From: Cotesia glomerata
Taxonomy: Eukaryota; Arthropoda; Insecta; Hymenoptera; Braconidae
Reading direction: 5' to 3'
DNA: 64,000 nt
Assembly: GCF_020080835.1 (NCBI RefSeq)
Contig: NC_058162.1
Span: 20,280,144 to 20,344,143 of the forward strand
Within the stretch, counting starts at the first letter, position 1. Each line of letters starts with the position of its first letter. Below are positions 9,742-20,958 of the stretch, piece after piece. The notes under the pieces are model-generated. The model saw only the letters and a program-made list of their open reading frames with translations. It did no database searches and was not told the origin of the DNA. Made by a program: the position numbers and the translations under genes.

Positions 9742-10455
9742 ATGGGAGAACCATTCACCTTGACACTATCCGGAAACTCCTCCATATTGGAGGCAAATTA
9801 TTTTCCGCCGATTGAGTTATCACCAACAAAAAATTATGCACTTGGACTTGTTAAGCTCCTGACATTCAATTCAATACCAAATATTGATGTTGATGCTAAT
9901 AAATTTTATGTGTCATCAAAAATATCCAAGAGAAGCACAGTCAAGAAATTTGATGAAATAACTATACCAACAGGGAGTTATGAAATCAAAGATATTGAAA
10001 CTTATATAAACAAGACATTACCTGAACTGAGTTTCTCTTTAAAAGCAAACAACAATGAGCTGAAGAGTGAAATAAAATGTGATCAGTTTATAAATTTTGA
10101 ACCTGAAGATTCCATTGGCTCATTACTTGGATTTACCAAACGTGTGCTTGAACCTAACACAGCACATAAATCTGATTTACCAGTCAAAATATTAAAAATC
10201 AACGCTCTGAGAGTCGAGTGTAATATAACTACTGGATCATACATCAATGGTGAGAAGAATCACACAATTCATGAATTTTTCCCGAGAGTTCCAGCAGGAT
10301 ATAAAATAGTAGAGGTACCAACAAACATCATTTACCTACCAGTCGCCGTACGAGCAATACACAACGTGAGACTCCGCATTGTTGACCAGGACGGGAGAGT
10401 AGCAAATTTCCGTGGTGAAACTATAACGATAAGACTGCATATAAAAAGTCTGTAA
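9742..10455 (+). CDS. Minor capsid (penton-like) protein
   Basis: 237 residues, intact, from ATG 9742. The sequence is beta-rich without long helices and begins with the L-x-G-N...A-N-Y-F-P-P-I-E-L and Y-x-L-G-L patterns typical of the single-jelly-roll minor capsid protein of Polintons, which forms vertex pentons. It lies between the protease and the MCP, as is common in this group. Its stop overlaps the next start as TAATG (10453-10457). Confidence 0.85.
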   Translation: MGEPFTLTLSGNSSILEANYFPPIELSPTKNYALGLVKLLTFNSIPNIDVDANKFYVSSKISKRSTVKKFDEITIPTGSYEIKDIETYINKTLPELSFSLKANNNELKSEIKCDQFINFEPEDSIGSLLGFTKRVLEPNTAHKSDLPVKILKINALRVECNITTGSYINGEKNHTIHEFFPRVPAGYKIVEVPTNIIYLPVAVRAIHNVRLRIVDQDGRVANFRGETITIRLHIKSL

Positions 10456-10616
10456 TGGGTATCGTATATGAGACAAAGACTGGTAGTGGGTATAAAAGGA
10501 TTACAACATGTCCAAAGATTACCAGTCATCATCGAGCTCGGAAAGTGTTAACACGCCAGAACGCAGAGTTCCTAAAAAGTCTAGGACTAGAATTACGTGG
10601 AAAATTCACAAGATAA
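10455..10616 (+). CDS. 53-residue basic Polinton ORF, TAATG-coupled
   Basis: The ATG at 10455 shares its A with the penton stop TAA. It encodes 53 residues, rich in Arg/Lys, with the core L-T-R-Q-N-A-E-F-L-K-S-L-G-L. A similar short peptide lies just before the capsid gene in other insect Polintons, so I consider it real. Function is unknown; size and charge suggest a virion cement or DNA-binding peptide. The overlap suggests translation by termination-reinitiation. Confidence 0.6.
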   Translation: MGIVYETKTGSGYKRITTCPKITSHHRARKVLTRQNAEFLKSLGLELRGKFTR

Positions 10617-10650
10617 AAATAAATTTTTGTTGTCTAGCTTGCGTAATACC

Positions 10651-11871
10651 ATGGTGGAAATCTTAGATATAAAAAAATCGATTATTTTTGATGAGTCTAT
10701 CGCGCACTGTGAAGCTCATTCACACCTACCATACGCATCATAAACATTTAACAACAGTGATGAAATCAGGATTGCTGTTCAACATCAAGATCTGTGCTTG
10801 CTTCCAAACAAGAGCACATTACATTTTTATGGAAGAATGAGAAAAGCTGATGGTAATGCTGTGAATGCTACTACAAAGATAGTCAACATGGCTGTCTGTC
10901 ATATGTTTGAAGAGATACGTTATGAGCTGAATGGTGTAGAAATTGACAGATGCAAGAATGTTGGTATTACCAGTGTTATGAAAGGATACGCATCTCTGAG
11001 TCCAGGACAGCAAAATATTTTGGAAAATTCTGGTTGGATTATTAAAGAGGATGACAACAAGTTGACTGATGCTAATGGCTACTTTGATGTGTCAGTACCG
11101 CTGAGTTTTATCCTCGGATTTGCTGAAGATTATCAACGAGTTATTGTGAATGCCAAGCATGAATTAATACTTATCAGATCAAATACTAATCAAAATGCTT
11201 GTGTAGTTACCGCTGAGAATGAAAATGTTACAATCACGATTCAAAAAATTGAGTGGATTGTACCGTATATAACAATGTCTGACAAGCAAAACGTTGAGGT
11301 GTTGAATTATATAACCTCTGATCCAGCCATCTCAATCAGTTTTCGGACTTGGGAACTGTATGAGTATCCACTGCTACCAGCTACAACCAATCACATTTGG
11401 GCAATCAAAACAACAAATCAACTCGAGAAACTTCGTTTTGTCATCGTTGGATTTTAAACAGCAAGAAAGAATCAGTCAAATCAATATGCAAGCGAGTTTA
11501 ACCATTGCAGCATAAGAGACATTAAGCTCATCTTGAACTCTCAGAGTTATCCATATGGAAATTTGAACCTTAATATCACAAATAATCAGTACGCTTTGAT
11601 GTATGACATGTACACAAATTTTCAAAGTGCTTACTATGGAAAAGAAGCTGAACCGCTATTGGCTAAGAAAGATTTTCTAAAGACAGCTCCTCTGTATATA
11701 ATTGACTGCTCCAAGCAGAACGAGTCAATCAAGTCTGGACCTGTGGATATACGTCTGGAGTTTGAATCATCAGCACAGTTTCCAAATCAAACTGCTGCTT
11801 ACTGTTTAATAATTCACGACCGAATATTGGAATACAATCCCATCAGCAGCACTGTAAGAAAACTTACTTAA
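10651..11871 (+). pseudogene. Major capsid protein (double jelly roll), two in-frame stops
   Basis: One continuous frame of 407 codons from ATG 10651, interrupted by TAA at 10741-10743 and TAA at 11455-11457. Recognisable capsid blocks are D-E-I-R-I-x-V-Q near the start, then E-E-I-R-Y-E-L-N-G-V-E-I-D and N-V-G-I-T-S, then a V-P-L-S-F-I-L-G-F segment, a W-E-L-Y-E-Y-P segment and a late Y-P-Y-G-N-L-N-L block. The two stops are point changes with no frame change, so loss of function looks recent. The product would form hexameric capsomers, with the penton protein at the vertices. Confidence 0.88.
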
Positions 11872-11993
11872 TGGTACAGTTTGATCCTAAGCCTACCATA
11901 CATTACATGTATGTGTGGGACTTTGCATCCAGACAAGCAAGAAAAGGTCCATGGGAACAAGCAGCAAGAGATAGAGAACGATTTCACCGATGA
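11871..11993 (+). CDS. 40-residue ORF, TAATG-coupled to MCP
   Basis: The ATG at 11871 overlaps the MCP stop (TAATG, 11869-11873). It encodes 40 residues with a Y-M-Y-V-W-D-F core and an Arg-rich end. The arrangement exactly repeats the penton/small-ORF junction, which argues against chance. Function is unknown. Confidence 0.5.
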   Translation: MVQFDPKPTIHYMYVWDFASRQARKGPWEQAARDRERFHR

Positions 11994-12138
11994 ATACAAG
12001 AGTTAAATAAAATTATTGAACCTGTATTAATTAATAGACTTAATGTAATAAAAAAAAATAATAAAAAAACTTTATAATTTATTGATTGTTTATTTATAAA
12101 ACCTTATTAAAATAATTATTTTAAGATACATTAGCTTA

Positions 12139-12943
12139 TTAATAAGATTTATTGTTACATACAATATAGCAGTTCTTCTTCAATGGATAAGGATCGTCAA
12201 GAACATCATCATACATAGTCTTATAATGCTCTGTACATCTTGTATAATCGATAAATCTTGAGTCCATCTTCATGTGATGAGGAAGCTTTGACCATATGGC
12301 ATTTATTTCATGTTTTGTGAATTGTAGTATGAAAGATTCATCTAAACAAGCGATATCTTGTGGATCCATCTTGACTAAGGACTGGAGCTAATAAAAAAGT
12401 TGTAATGATTTTTCCAGTGATGGACTCAGACCCCAACAGCTGAGAAACCAACGTTTCATTCTCTGAACTGTTTCGTAGGCACAAGCATAATTGCTTGTCC
12501 TTGAGTGAATTTTCTTCAGGAGGCATGGCTGGATAGGATCAAAGTGTTCAAGATGGTTGATAAATCTCATTTGATAGATCAATTATTTCAAATGAAAAAT
12601 TAATTGCTTTTTCAAGCCAACATTTTTTTTCCTCACTCAAAACATAAACGTATGTATTGTGCTTGAGAGTCTCTCGCAGCACTTCTTCGAGTTCACTATA
12701 GAAGAAGGATCCCTCATCCCTTCTAATACCATGACTTCTAGACCAAAAGTCTTTGGTCTCCAAGACTATAAATTCATTGGTGTACTCTGCTGGCGGTTCG
12801 AAAGTTGCTAGCGCTGCAGAACTCAAAAAATCCGCTTCGTCAGTAAGCGAGATAACAGCAAGCTCTTTCACAATAAAAGATCCATCAAGCGTGTAGAAGC
12901 CTTCAAAATCAATGAAAACCTCCATCTTCTCGACTTTATTCAA
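12139..12943 (-). pseudogene. Exonuclease-like accessory gene (right copy), broken
   Basis: Paralogue of 206-973. The N-terminal part (12943-12548) has F-I-D-F-E-G-F, giving the acidic D-x-E that the left copy lacks, followed by the K-E-L-A segment and a W-L...I-I-D-L segment. A frame change near 12550-12580 moves into the part carrying C-A-Y-E-T-V and P-S-L-E-K-S-L, then a TAG at 12388-12390, then P-Q-D-I-A and I-W-S-K-L-P to the end. It is a pseudogene by one frameshift and one stop. Two diverged copies on the same strand at opposite ends of the Polinton suggest an old duplication or recombination with another element. Confidence 0.75.
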
Positions 12944-12968
12944 CTGCTAAAGTTCAAGAACAAAAACT

Positions 12969-13003
12969 GAATGATGATCTCGCGGTCGCGAGCTGACTTT
13001 ATA
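12969..13003 (-). promoter_or_regulatory. TATA/initiator promoter of the right exo-like gene
   Basis: On the minus strand TATAAAG begins at 13003 and TCATTC has its A at 12972, 31 bp away. A CGCGGTCGCG palindrome lies between them. The left copy has a related CGCGGT just next to its TATA box, so the duplication may have included the promoter. Confidence 0.5.
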
Positions 13004-13149
13004 TCGTTGATTCCCCACCATAATACATGATAAAAAAGTGGGGGTAAATTGCACACTAAGGATTGCGTCATCAAACTAGTTTTTTAAAATGTAGCTGAAA
13101 ATAGCCGTAAAAGGGTTGTAGATATAGTCATAATAGCGACCACCAGGTC

Positions 13150-13400
13150 AAAAAGGGGCACCAAAATGGTGGGAATTAAAATTCAAAAAAAGGGGTGCCA
13201 AAATGGTGGGAGTTAAAATTCAAAAAGGGACGCCAAAAATGGTGGGAATAAAAATTCAAAAAGGGGTGTCAAAATGGTTTGAAAAAAAAGAGGGGCGGGA
13301 AAATGGTGGGAATAAAAATTCAAAAAGGGGCGGGAAAATGGTGGGAATAAAAATTCAAAAAGGGGCGGGAAAATGGTGGGTATAAAAATTCAGAAAAGGG
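13150..13400. repeat. Right-edge 35-bp tandem repeats
   Basis: About seven imperfect copies of a ~35-bp unit containing ATGGTGGGAATAAAAATTCA followed by AAAAGGGGCGGG. The purine-rich strand is the plus strand throughout. It may be Polinton subterminal sequence, but no matching inverted copy is seen at the left edge. A 60-residue open frame through it is an artefact of the repeat. Confidence 0.75.
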
Positions 13401-13500
13401 CTGAAAATATGGTCGATAATTTAGCATAGACACGAACCACTCGGTCGGCAATGCAGATTCCTACCTTACCGATGCCCAAAAGCCCCCCTGCTATACTACT

Positions 13501-13728
13501 TTTTATTTATCAAAATTTTCATCTTCGTATCAAAGAAAGAACAAATTCAACTATATGAAATTTTACACTAACCTAAAAATTCCCAACGTGATAATTAATA
13601 AAACGTTTTTCGTTGATACAAAAACGTATCGTCACTACACTGTGACTTTTAATATTGAAATTACAAATAATTATTGATCGTTTATATATTTTTTAAATCA
13701 GCAAACTAGTGAATAACTGTAAATATAT
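13501..13728. repeat. AT-rich repeat, left part
   Basis: A block of about 140 bp (13501-13640) with core GTGATAATTAATAAAACG is repeated, at roughly 75-80% identity by eye, at 23822-23960 in the same orientation. A weaker related block sits near 23460-23560. This places the LTR-like unit 13729-22539 inside an array of AT-rich repeats. No coding potential seen. Confidence 0.55.
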
Positions 13729-14215
13729 TGTGATGCCTTTTCCGGCACTGGCGTCGACAGGACCGGATCAGGTCAACAAAATTAATTGGCCTACCTGGTT
13801 CGTAGATTTGGTTGGGCGCCAGGAACTCAATGTTCCACGGGTCGATCTCGCTGTTGATCTTCGTTGGGCGGCGGGTCGGTGTTGAAGAGATTCAAAATCG
13901 AATAACGGCAATCGACGGACAAAGAAATCGAAATTGGACGATAGGATCGGTTAATCAGAGCAACAACAATTAAAAAAAATAATTGAGGCGTGCAATTCTA
14001 ATCCAGCAACGGTTTATTCAACAACAAATATATTCTGTCGGCAATGTCGCATTAATAACAAAAATTATTTTAACGCAAAAATAATTCTAACGCAAAACTA
14101 GTACTAACGCAATGATTCAACATTTCAAAATAAAACAAATTACACAAAAAAATATTCGAGTAACCAAAAAAAAAATTACAAAGTCTTTTCTTTCAAAAAA
14201 TAAAAAAAAGAAATA

Positions 14216-14478
14216 TTAATTAATTCAACTCGCCGAATTTATTCAAAAATTTTCAAAACAAATAATTAATTCAACTCGCCAAATTTATTCAAAAATTTTC
14301 AAAACAAATAATTAATTCAACTCGCCAAATTTATTCAAAAATTTTTAAAACAAATAATTAATTCAACTCGCAAAATTTATTCCAAAATTTTCAAAACAAA
14401 TAATTAATTCAACTCGCAAAATTTATTCCAAGATATTCAAAACAAATAATTAATTCAACTCGCCAAATTTATTAAAAA
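14216..14478. repeat. 46-bp tandem repeat
   Basis: Between five and six copies of a 46-bp unit with AATTAATTCAACTCGCCAAA and TTTATTCAAAAATTTTCAAA. Degenerate pieces with the same core (CAATCGCAAAA) continue to about 14700 and resume at 21320-21385 beyond the transposon. This supports the view that 14727-21309 was inserted into a pre-existing repeat. Confidence 0.8.
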
Positions 14479-15108
14479 GGAAATAATTATTTCAATCGCA
14501 AAATTTTATCAAAAATTTCCATCGCAAAATTTTATCAAAAATTTCAATCGCCAAATTTAATAACAAAATCTCAATCGCAAAACTTTATCAAAATCGCAAC
14601 CGCAAAATTTATTTACTAAGTTTTCTCTTTTTTTTTTTTTTTATTAAAAAAAAATAATAATCTCAATCGCAAAATTCAACCAATAATTTCAATCGCAAAA
14701 TTTTTTTTTTAATACACAAATTTCTACACTGAGAAAACGGTTTGTTTGACTCAAATACGCAGATTTATTTGAAATGAATCAAAAATATTTATTTAATGTT
14801 AACAAATTTCTTTTATTTAAATATATATTAGTTTGAATCAAATACTACTTCGTTTTGGTTTATTTAATTGAATCGACTCATTTATTTCATTCAAATAAAG
14901 ATTTGTTAACTATTAACAAATCTCGTTTCAAGTAAATTACGCTTGGTGTCGCTATAGTCGCCACTTATTTTATCCCGCTAAATTTCGCCATTCCAGGACA
15001 TTGTTTATGTACTTTATCTTCAGACCGGTAACACGAGTAAGCGTCGTTTTTTTTTTATTATTTAAATGGGATAATTCTTATTGTCAAGTGTAATAATTAA
15101 CGTTTATA

Positions 15109-17719
15109 ATGAAACAATTATTGGAAGATTGGGATTTGTCGCATTTGTGGCCCATTTTTGAAGGTAAGAGGATTGTTTACATTTGGCTTTTTTTGTGACT
15201 AACCACTATTTCTTTTAAGTTTATTTTATTTTAATATTAATTTACCTATTGATCTTAAAAATATTTTATTTTTCAGTTTCTGACTTACTATTTTTTTTTC
15301 ATTAAATTTTTTTTATATTTCATGCGGTTATTGGAACGAAAAAAATTTCTTAACCTAAAATCCGTGTCGCTTAAAAATAATTTTTACAGAAAATTTTCAA
15401 ATGTGTTATTAAATATAAAATTTATATATTTTATAACAAAATTAGTTTATTTTCGTAAAAAAACATACTACTATTAGTTGTAATACTAATAAAAATACTA
15501 TGATACTGAAGTTAGCTGTCAGCTGTCAATTTTACAAATTTTATAACAAATCAATTAAAATAAAAAAATGATTCTAAAAATTTTCACTTATAATTTTTAT
15601 TAATTTTAACATGTGAAATTTTTTAATTAATTTTTTTTACAATAATTTAATTATTATACTCCATAAAAATTAAAAAATAATTTTAATATCTGTCAACTTC
15701 AGTATCATAAAATACTACTTAGTTATAAATGATATAACTACAGTGAATCGGACTATAGTATTTAAGTAAATCTAGTAAAATTTTAAAACAACACTTTTTA
15801 TTAATTGTACACTTTCTTTTTTCCAAAATAAAACCTCCAACACTTTATAGAAAATGGGGTGACTGAAATAAATATTTTGCAAGAACTATTAGAAAACAGT
15901 CATGAACTTGAAAAAATAGTCAAAGTTCTGGGAACAAGATTGAAGTTGAGACAAAAATATCGTGAACTCGTAGGTTGACAATGCTTTAATGTTATTATTT
16001 ATTTGTAAACCCAATTTTTACTATTTTCTTTTTTTTTTTAAATAAAATAAATAATAGATTAATATAGATTAATTAATACTTTTATTTTTTTTTGTTTATA
16101 CAGGTAGAAAAAAGTGAAGTTCCTGACATTCCAGTTTTGTCTTCTGCATCTGATATAGTCAACTTCATTGAGATCGTTCAGAAAAATCCTCAATTTGACT
16201 CTACTGGTATATTTCGAGAGATTAGTTCGCCTGGTAATCAAATAATTGATATTTCATTGGATCAAGATAATGTAGAGCAACATTCATTAATTGATACGTC
16301 AGAAAATCAAGAACTCATCTCATCTCATAGTTTTCCCAAGTTAAATTGTGAAAATAATACCTTGAAAAAATCAAGTGACAAAAAAACTTGTTCCCAAAGT
16401 AAATATTTTCCTAACGGGTTAAGAAATTTTTTAGAAAGTCACCCTTACGGTGCGGTCATTTTAAAAATTTACGATCACACTCAAGAACTAGATTCTAGCT
16501 GCTTAACTACTTTGACTGACATAATAGTTTTAGAGCTGATTAAAAATAAAAAAGTATTAAATAACGATGATTGGAAACAAATAGCACAAGAAACGATAAA
16601 CGTTTTTCCATCTGAATGTAAAGATACATTTTTTGTTTCTCCAATTAAGTTAAAAGATTCAAAAAAGTTGAAATCAGAAGTCGCAAAAGGTAAATTAGTT
16701 GATAAATATCGTAATATGCGAACATTTATAAGAAGAGCTGATAATCTTGAAAAAAATACAGCAGTGCCGAATAAGATTGAAGTCGTTAAAAATAAGAATT
16801 TAAGTAGTGCCAGTGATAGTCAAAAAATACTCTTACATGAACGTAGGATTGAAGAAGTTTATAAACACTGGGAATTATCTTATGATTTACGTGAAGCTGA
16901 TTATGTAAACAAAAATTTTCAAGACATTGCAGAAATTTTGAAGCTCTGGCCCATCCTAAAAGAGTCTTATGGCTACCAGTTAATTGAAGAAGATTTTAAC
17001 AGAAAATATCCTGCTGCCAAGGACAAATTACTTGTAGGTTGGAAACAGTTTTATAACAAGATTTCTAAAGTTAGTGATAATAAATCACTTCCTCAGCAGG
17101 CAGTAGAGAATAAAAAATTATTAGAAAATCCAGATTTATCTGATGAAACTAAAAATATCATTGAGTTTTCAGTACTAACTCATTTTATTTGCCCTAAGAG
17201 TAATAAATGTCAGATTAATAAATTAAAAAATCCAAATACAAAAAACTTTTATAAGGCGAATATCGAAGGTGCAGGAAAAAGTCTATTAGTTCACATTGAG
17301 GTAAATATTTTATGTCTGTATGTATTTATAGTTTAATATGAACTTCAAATTTTTTATCTTATATTTAGATTCCGGGAAAGATTAAAGAAGTCATCAGTGA
17401 GCTGAAGAGTGACTGCAAAAAAAATGGACTTCCGCTTCAACCATTTGTCATCGTTGTCGGGAAAAATTATTTCGAAATTGTAGAAGTTCTTGTGTGGGTG
17501 AATGATGTAATGTATAAGATTCCTACGTTTTTGAAAGCTGTTGATATTCTTATGAAAATTTATATTTCATACAACTTGGTGTACCCACTAGCAGGTGAAC
17601 ATATCTATTATTTAATTCAGTGGGCAGTTTATGAAATTAAGACTAATTTAGATTGTAAAATTCCACACGTACTTACTTTAATCAATAAATTAAAAAAAGT
17701 ATCTATTGACTTAAATTAA
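15109..17719 (+). CDS. Four-exon SAM-like accessory protein of the DNA transposon
   Basis: I join exons 15109-15163, 15851-15969, 16104-17300 and 17369-17719; all introns are GT-AG and the phases agree, giving 573 residues without a stop. Exons 1-2 encode a SAM-like helical domain (L-L-E-D-W-D-L-S-H-L-W-P-I-F-E, then a G-V...L-G-T-R-L-K-L end). The middle has a Y-G-A-V-I-L-K-I-Y-D strand, and near 16870-17070 a W-E-L...A-D-Y...W-P-I-L-K...G-Y-Q-L-I-E-E-D-F pattern that recurs in a large insect family of uncharacterised transposon proteins. The likely role is as partner or regulator of the transposase, not shown. Intron 1 holds a MITE (15497-15715). It is intact, unlike the transposase next to it. 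Confidence 0.65.
15497..15715. mobile_element. MITE in intron 1
   Basis: Inverted ends with TGATACTGAAGTTAGCTGTC at the left and CTGTCAACTTCAGTATCAT at the right. The same terminal motif recurs at 20548 and in related form at 20751-20958, so at least three members of one MITE family lie in this transposon. Confidence 0.65.
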
Positions 17720-17885
17720 AATTAAAAATAATTTTTAAATTGGAAGAAAAATAACATTACTTTACGGTTATTAACGTTACTTAATTTCTTTTTAAAAGTA
17801 AACTTATTCTCTTATTATCTTATCTTATTATTTTAAGTATATTTATGTCTTTTTTAAAAGTAAATTTAAATAATAATATTTAAAA

Positions 17886-20277
17886 ATGCGTTGTAACCTT
17901 TTGTTCATTAGTTTTACAAAATCTTAATAATTTTATCCATCATTTAAAATCAGCGCATTCAAATGAACCTTTATACGCCTGTATTAATAAACAATGTCAT
18001 CGTACTTTTTTTCATGTATCTCAATTATATGAACATCTAACATATTGTATTTTACATAATTCTACGGATGAATTGATTAATGTTCCTGATAAAAACTGTA
18101 GCAGCGTTGGTAGTTTAAATACAATACAAGAACATCAATCAATAAAAAGAAAACACAATAGTGAAAAAGTAATTAAAATTAACAAAGAAGCTGATGATAA
18201 TTTTTTTAAAAATAGAGCTACACACTTTATTGGGAAACTTTATAACAGTAAATGTATTACTCGCTCAGCTGTTCAAAATATAATTGCAGATTCCTCTGAA
18301 CTTTTACAACTAATAACAAGTCATACCGAAGAAAAATTAAAAAATTCTATTCCAATCCAATTTCATTCAAATATTGATAAATGTTTAAATTTCAATGTGT
18401 TTGAAGGTTTTGAAACAGAACATAAAAGATTTAAATTTTTTAAAAAAAATGACTTATTAATAAAGCCTGAATCATTTTATCTTGGAGAAATAGATGACGA
18501 TAGAAATGTTAATGGTAAAATGATTTTAACAAAAAAAAATGTTACGGTCAAATAATATCGATAAAAGATGTACTTTTTCATTATTTTCAATTGCCTTATG
18601 TTTTCGAAAAAATAACGAAATATATCAAAGTTGAATCATCAAAAACTTCATCACTTTATTCTAGTTTATATCAAGGAAAGGTATGGAAAAATATAATGAA
18701 ATTATACGAAAATAAAATTGTTATTCCTCTGTACTTATACTACGATGACTTTGAGGTTTGTAATCCACTGTCTACAGCTGCAGGGATTTATAAAATTGGA
18801 GGACTGTACTTCTCGATTGCCGCTTTACCACCTGAATTTTCATCTTCTGTTGATAGCATTTTTTTAGCTCAATTATTGTATACTTCGGATTTAAAAACAT
18901 TTGGAAATGAGAAATGCTTCTCTAATGTTATTGAACAATTGACTGATCTTGCAAACACAGGGGTTTCTATTATTATTGACGGTGACACGAAGCATTTATT
19001 TTTTGTGACTGTGGGAATATTAGGTGATAATTTAGGCGTTAATAGTATTTTTGGTTACAATGAAAGTTTTGTAGCGACATATTTTTGTAGATTTTGTCAA
19101 GCATCAAAAGCAGAATGTTATCAACAATGTAAAGAAGATGTAAAATTATTACGTAACTGTGAAAACTATGCAGAAGATGTTAAAAATTTATCTCACGGAG
19201 TTAAAGAATCTTGTGTTTTTGACAAACTACCATTTTTCCATCATGTTATTAATGCTACGTGTGATGTTATGCATGATTTCTCACTAGGCGTATGTAGGTA
19301 CGATATGGAAAAATTATTAAACATTGTATAGATGAGAAATACTTTACCTTACAACAATTAAATGACCGAATAAAATACTTTGATCATTCTGAATTTGATC
19401 ACGGCAATAAAGTATCAACTATATCAAAAAACCACATTCAAAATGGTTGTATAATAATTACAGCGGCTGAAATGTCTTGCTTAGTAACATATTTTGGAAT
19501 TATTATTGGCGATTTAGTTCCCTTTGATGATCCAGTATGGGAATTATACTTGTGTTTGTTTGATATTTATGATATTGTTATGAGTTCAACAATTTCCCAA
19601 AGTGAAATAATTCATTTGGAGCAACTTATAAAATTGCACAATCAATTATACATTGAATCTTTTCAGAAAATCTAAAGCCTAAGCATCATTTAATATTACA
19701 TGTCCCGTCTATAATAAAAAATATGGGACCGGCAAATGAATTTTCATGTTCAAAATATGAATCCTTCCATAAGCTTTCAAAAGCACAGGCTAACATTGTG
19801 AATTCGCGTGTTAATATTATTTATACTGTAGCACTTAAAATCCAACTGCATCTTTGTTATAAATTTATCAGTGAAAGTGGTTTAGAAGATCGCATTGAAT
19901 ATGGTGATGTTAGTGACCTTGATAATTATACAGATAATGCTTTTTCTTTTTGGAAAAGTATTGAAAAACACTCTGTTTCGTGGCTTAAAGTTAATGGAAC
20001 ACTTTATAAGCCTAGCTATTTGATTTACGTAAAAAATGATGGTAATAACGACCCAGTATTTGGTTTTATTACTAATATAATTATTTGTAACACGAATGAT
20101 ATATATATACTGTATAAAGAATGTTTTAACCACGGTTTTTTAAATAATATCAAATGTTATGAAATTTCACTACCTTTCGAAAAGTCTGAACAAATTTTAC
20201 TGCTTAATAAAAATGTATATAGGCGATGCATTAAATCCCATGTTACCGGCGATGGAAAAACTTGTTTCTCGGCGTGA
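17886..20277 (+). pseudogene. Transposase of the CACTG-ended element, frameshifted
   Basis: Pieces at 17935-18555, 18591-19331, 19338-19675 and 19680-20277 form one protein in changing frames. The first has a Cys/His finger (C-x4-C...H). The second has G-D-N-L-G-V-N-S-I-F-G, a Y-F-C-R-F-C knuckle and the key N-A-T-C-D-V-M-H-D-F block. The third has a V-P-F-D-D-P-V-W-E-L-Y segment and the fourth N-M-G-P-A-N-E-F-S-C-S-K-Y-E-S-F-H-K. The Y-F-C-R-F-C / D-x-M-H-D pattern is that of a widespread insect transposase group related to CMC and KDZ-type enzymes. Frame changes sit next to A-runs near 18535, 19317 and 19668, and one is likely near 17925. The element is therefore non-autonomous now. Confidence 0.75.
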
Positions 20278-20429
20278 TTTATAAAAAATAAATAATAAAA
20301 ATTAATTTAGTTTACCAATGTATTTATTTGATTTTTATTTTAGTTGTTGTATTTTTAGTACCTTCAAATGTGTCTGATACGAGCGACTAATTTTATAAAT
20401 ATTATTTCTTATGGAAATAAATAAAATAC

Positions 20430-20435
<6 letters not shown>

Positions 20436-20500
<65 letters not shown>
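20436..20500. repeat. (TA)n microsatellite
   Basis: Two runs of TA dinucleotides separated by TAGATAAA in the 3' non-coding part of the transposon, downstream of the transposase stop. No further signal seen. Confidence 0.9.
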
Positions 20501-20501
<1 letters not shown>

Positions 20502-20547
20502 TTAAATAAATTTCTATTATTGGAATAGTTGACTAATATACGATAAT

Positions 20548-20958
20548 TATGATACTGAAGTTAGCAGACATCTGTCAATTTTTTTAATTTTTATTACAGG
20601 TCAACGATAAAAAACATATTTAAAAAAAAGTTTGCCCTTGTTATTTTTTTTTTAATTTTTAGACGTAGAATTTTTAAATTGAAATTTTTTCATAATAATT
20701 TTATTGTTATGAAAGTCAAAAAAATTTACAGACATATGTCTGTTAATTTATAATAATAAAGTTAGCCGACATTTTTTATTTTTTTATTTTGCTTAATGTG
20801 TTAAATTAGAACTAAATAATATTTTTTTTTAATTGCACCGACAGTATTTCGAATTTTTTACAAATGAAATTTAAAAAAAGTTTTTTTGTAATAATTTTTT
20901 CAAAAAAAAAAATTCTAAAAATTTTTAGATGTCGGCTAACTTTATTATCATTGTTAAT
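20548..20958. repeat. Two MITE-like units, GAAGTTAGC/GTTAGCCGACAT family
   Basis: The segment begins ATGATACTGAAGTTAGCAGA. From 20751 to 20958 a compact inverted unit has AATAAAGTTAGCCGACA at the left and TGTCGGCTAACTTTATTAT at the right. This is the same terminal theme as the MITE in intron 1 of the SAM-like gene. Non-coding. Confidence 0.55.

Larger units (their letters stand above)
1..13420. mobile_element. Polinton/Maverick virus-like DNA transposon, decaying
   Basis: The block contains the diagnostic Polinton set: family B DNA polymerase, retroviral-type integrase, FtsK/HerA packaging ATPase, adenain-like protease, penton-like and major capsid proteins. Order is exo-like(-), PolB(+), integrase(-), fibre-like(-), unknown(-), ATPase(-), PLA2/protease(+), penton(+), small ORF(+), MCP(+), small ORF(+), exo-like(-). 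Known Polintons are 15-20 kb with long terminal inverted repeats and 6-bp target duplications; neither is visible here. AT-rich tandem repeats lie at the left edge and 35-bp tandem repeats at the right edge, so the left end may lie outside the window and the right end is approximate. PolB, MCP, the unknown gene, the PLA2/protease gene and the right exo-like gene carry lesions, so this copy is probably dead, although the integrase, ATPase and penton frames are open. Confidence 0.9.

Noticed and set aside
13150..13400. CRISPR-like repeat array
   Set aside because: Units are contiguous tandem repeats without unique spacers, and the sequence is eukaryotic.
1..13420. A free virus or prophage-like genome
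   Set aside because: The gene set is virus-like, but an integrase with a chromodomain and flanking transposon-rich DNA fit a Polinton/Maverick resident in the genome.
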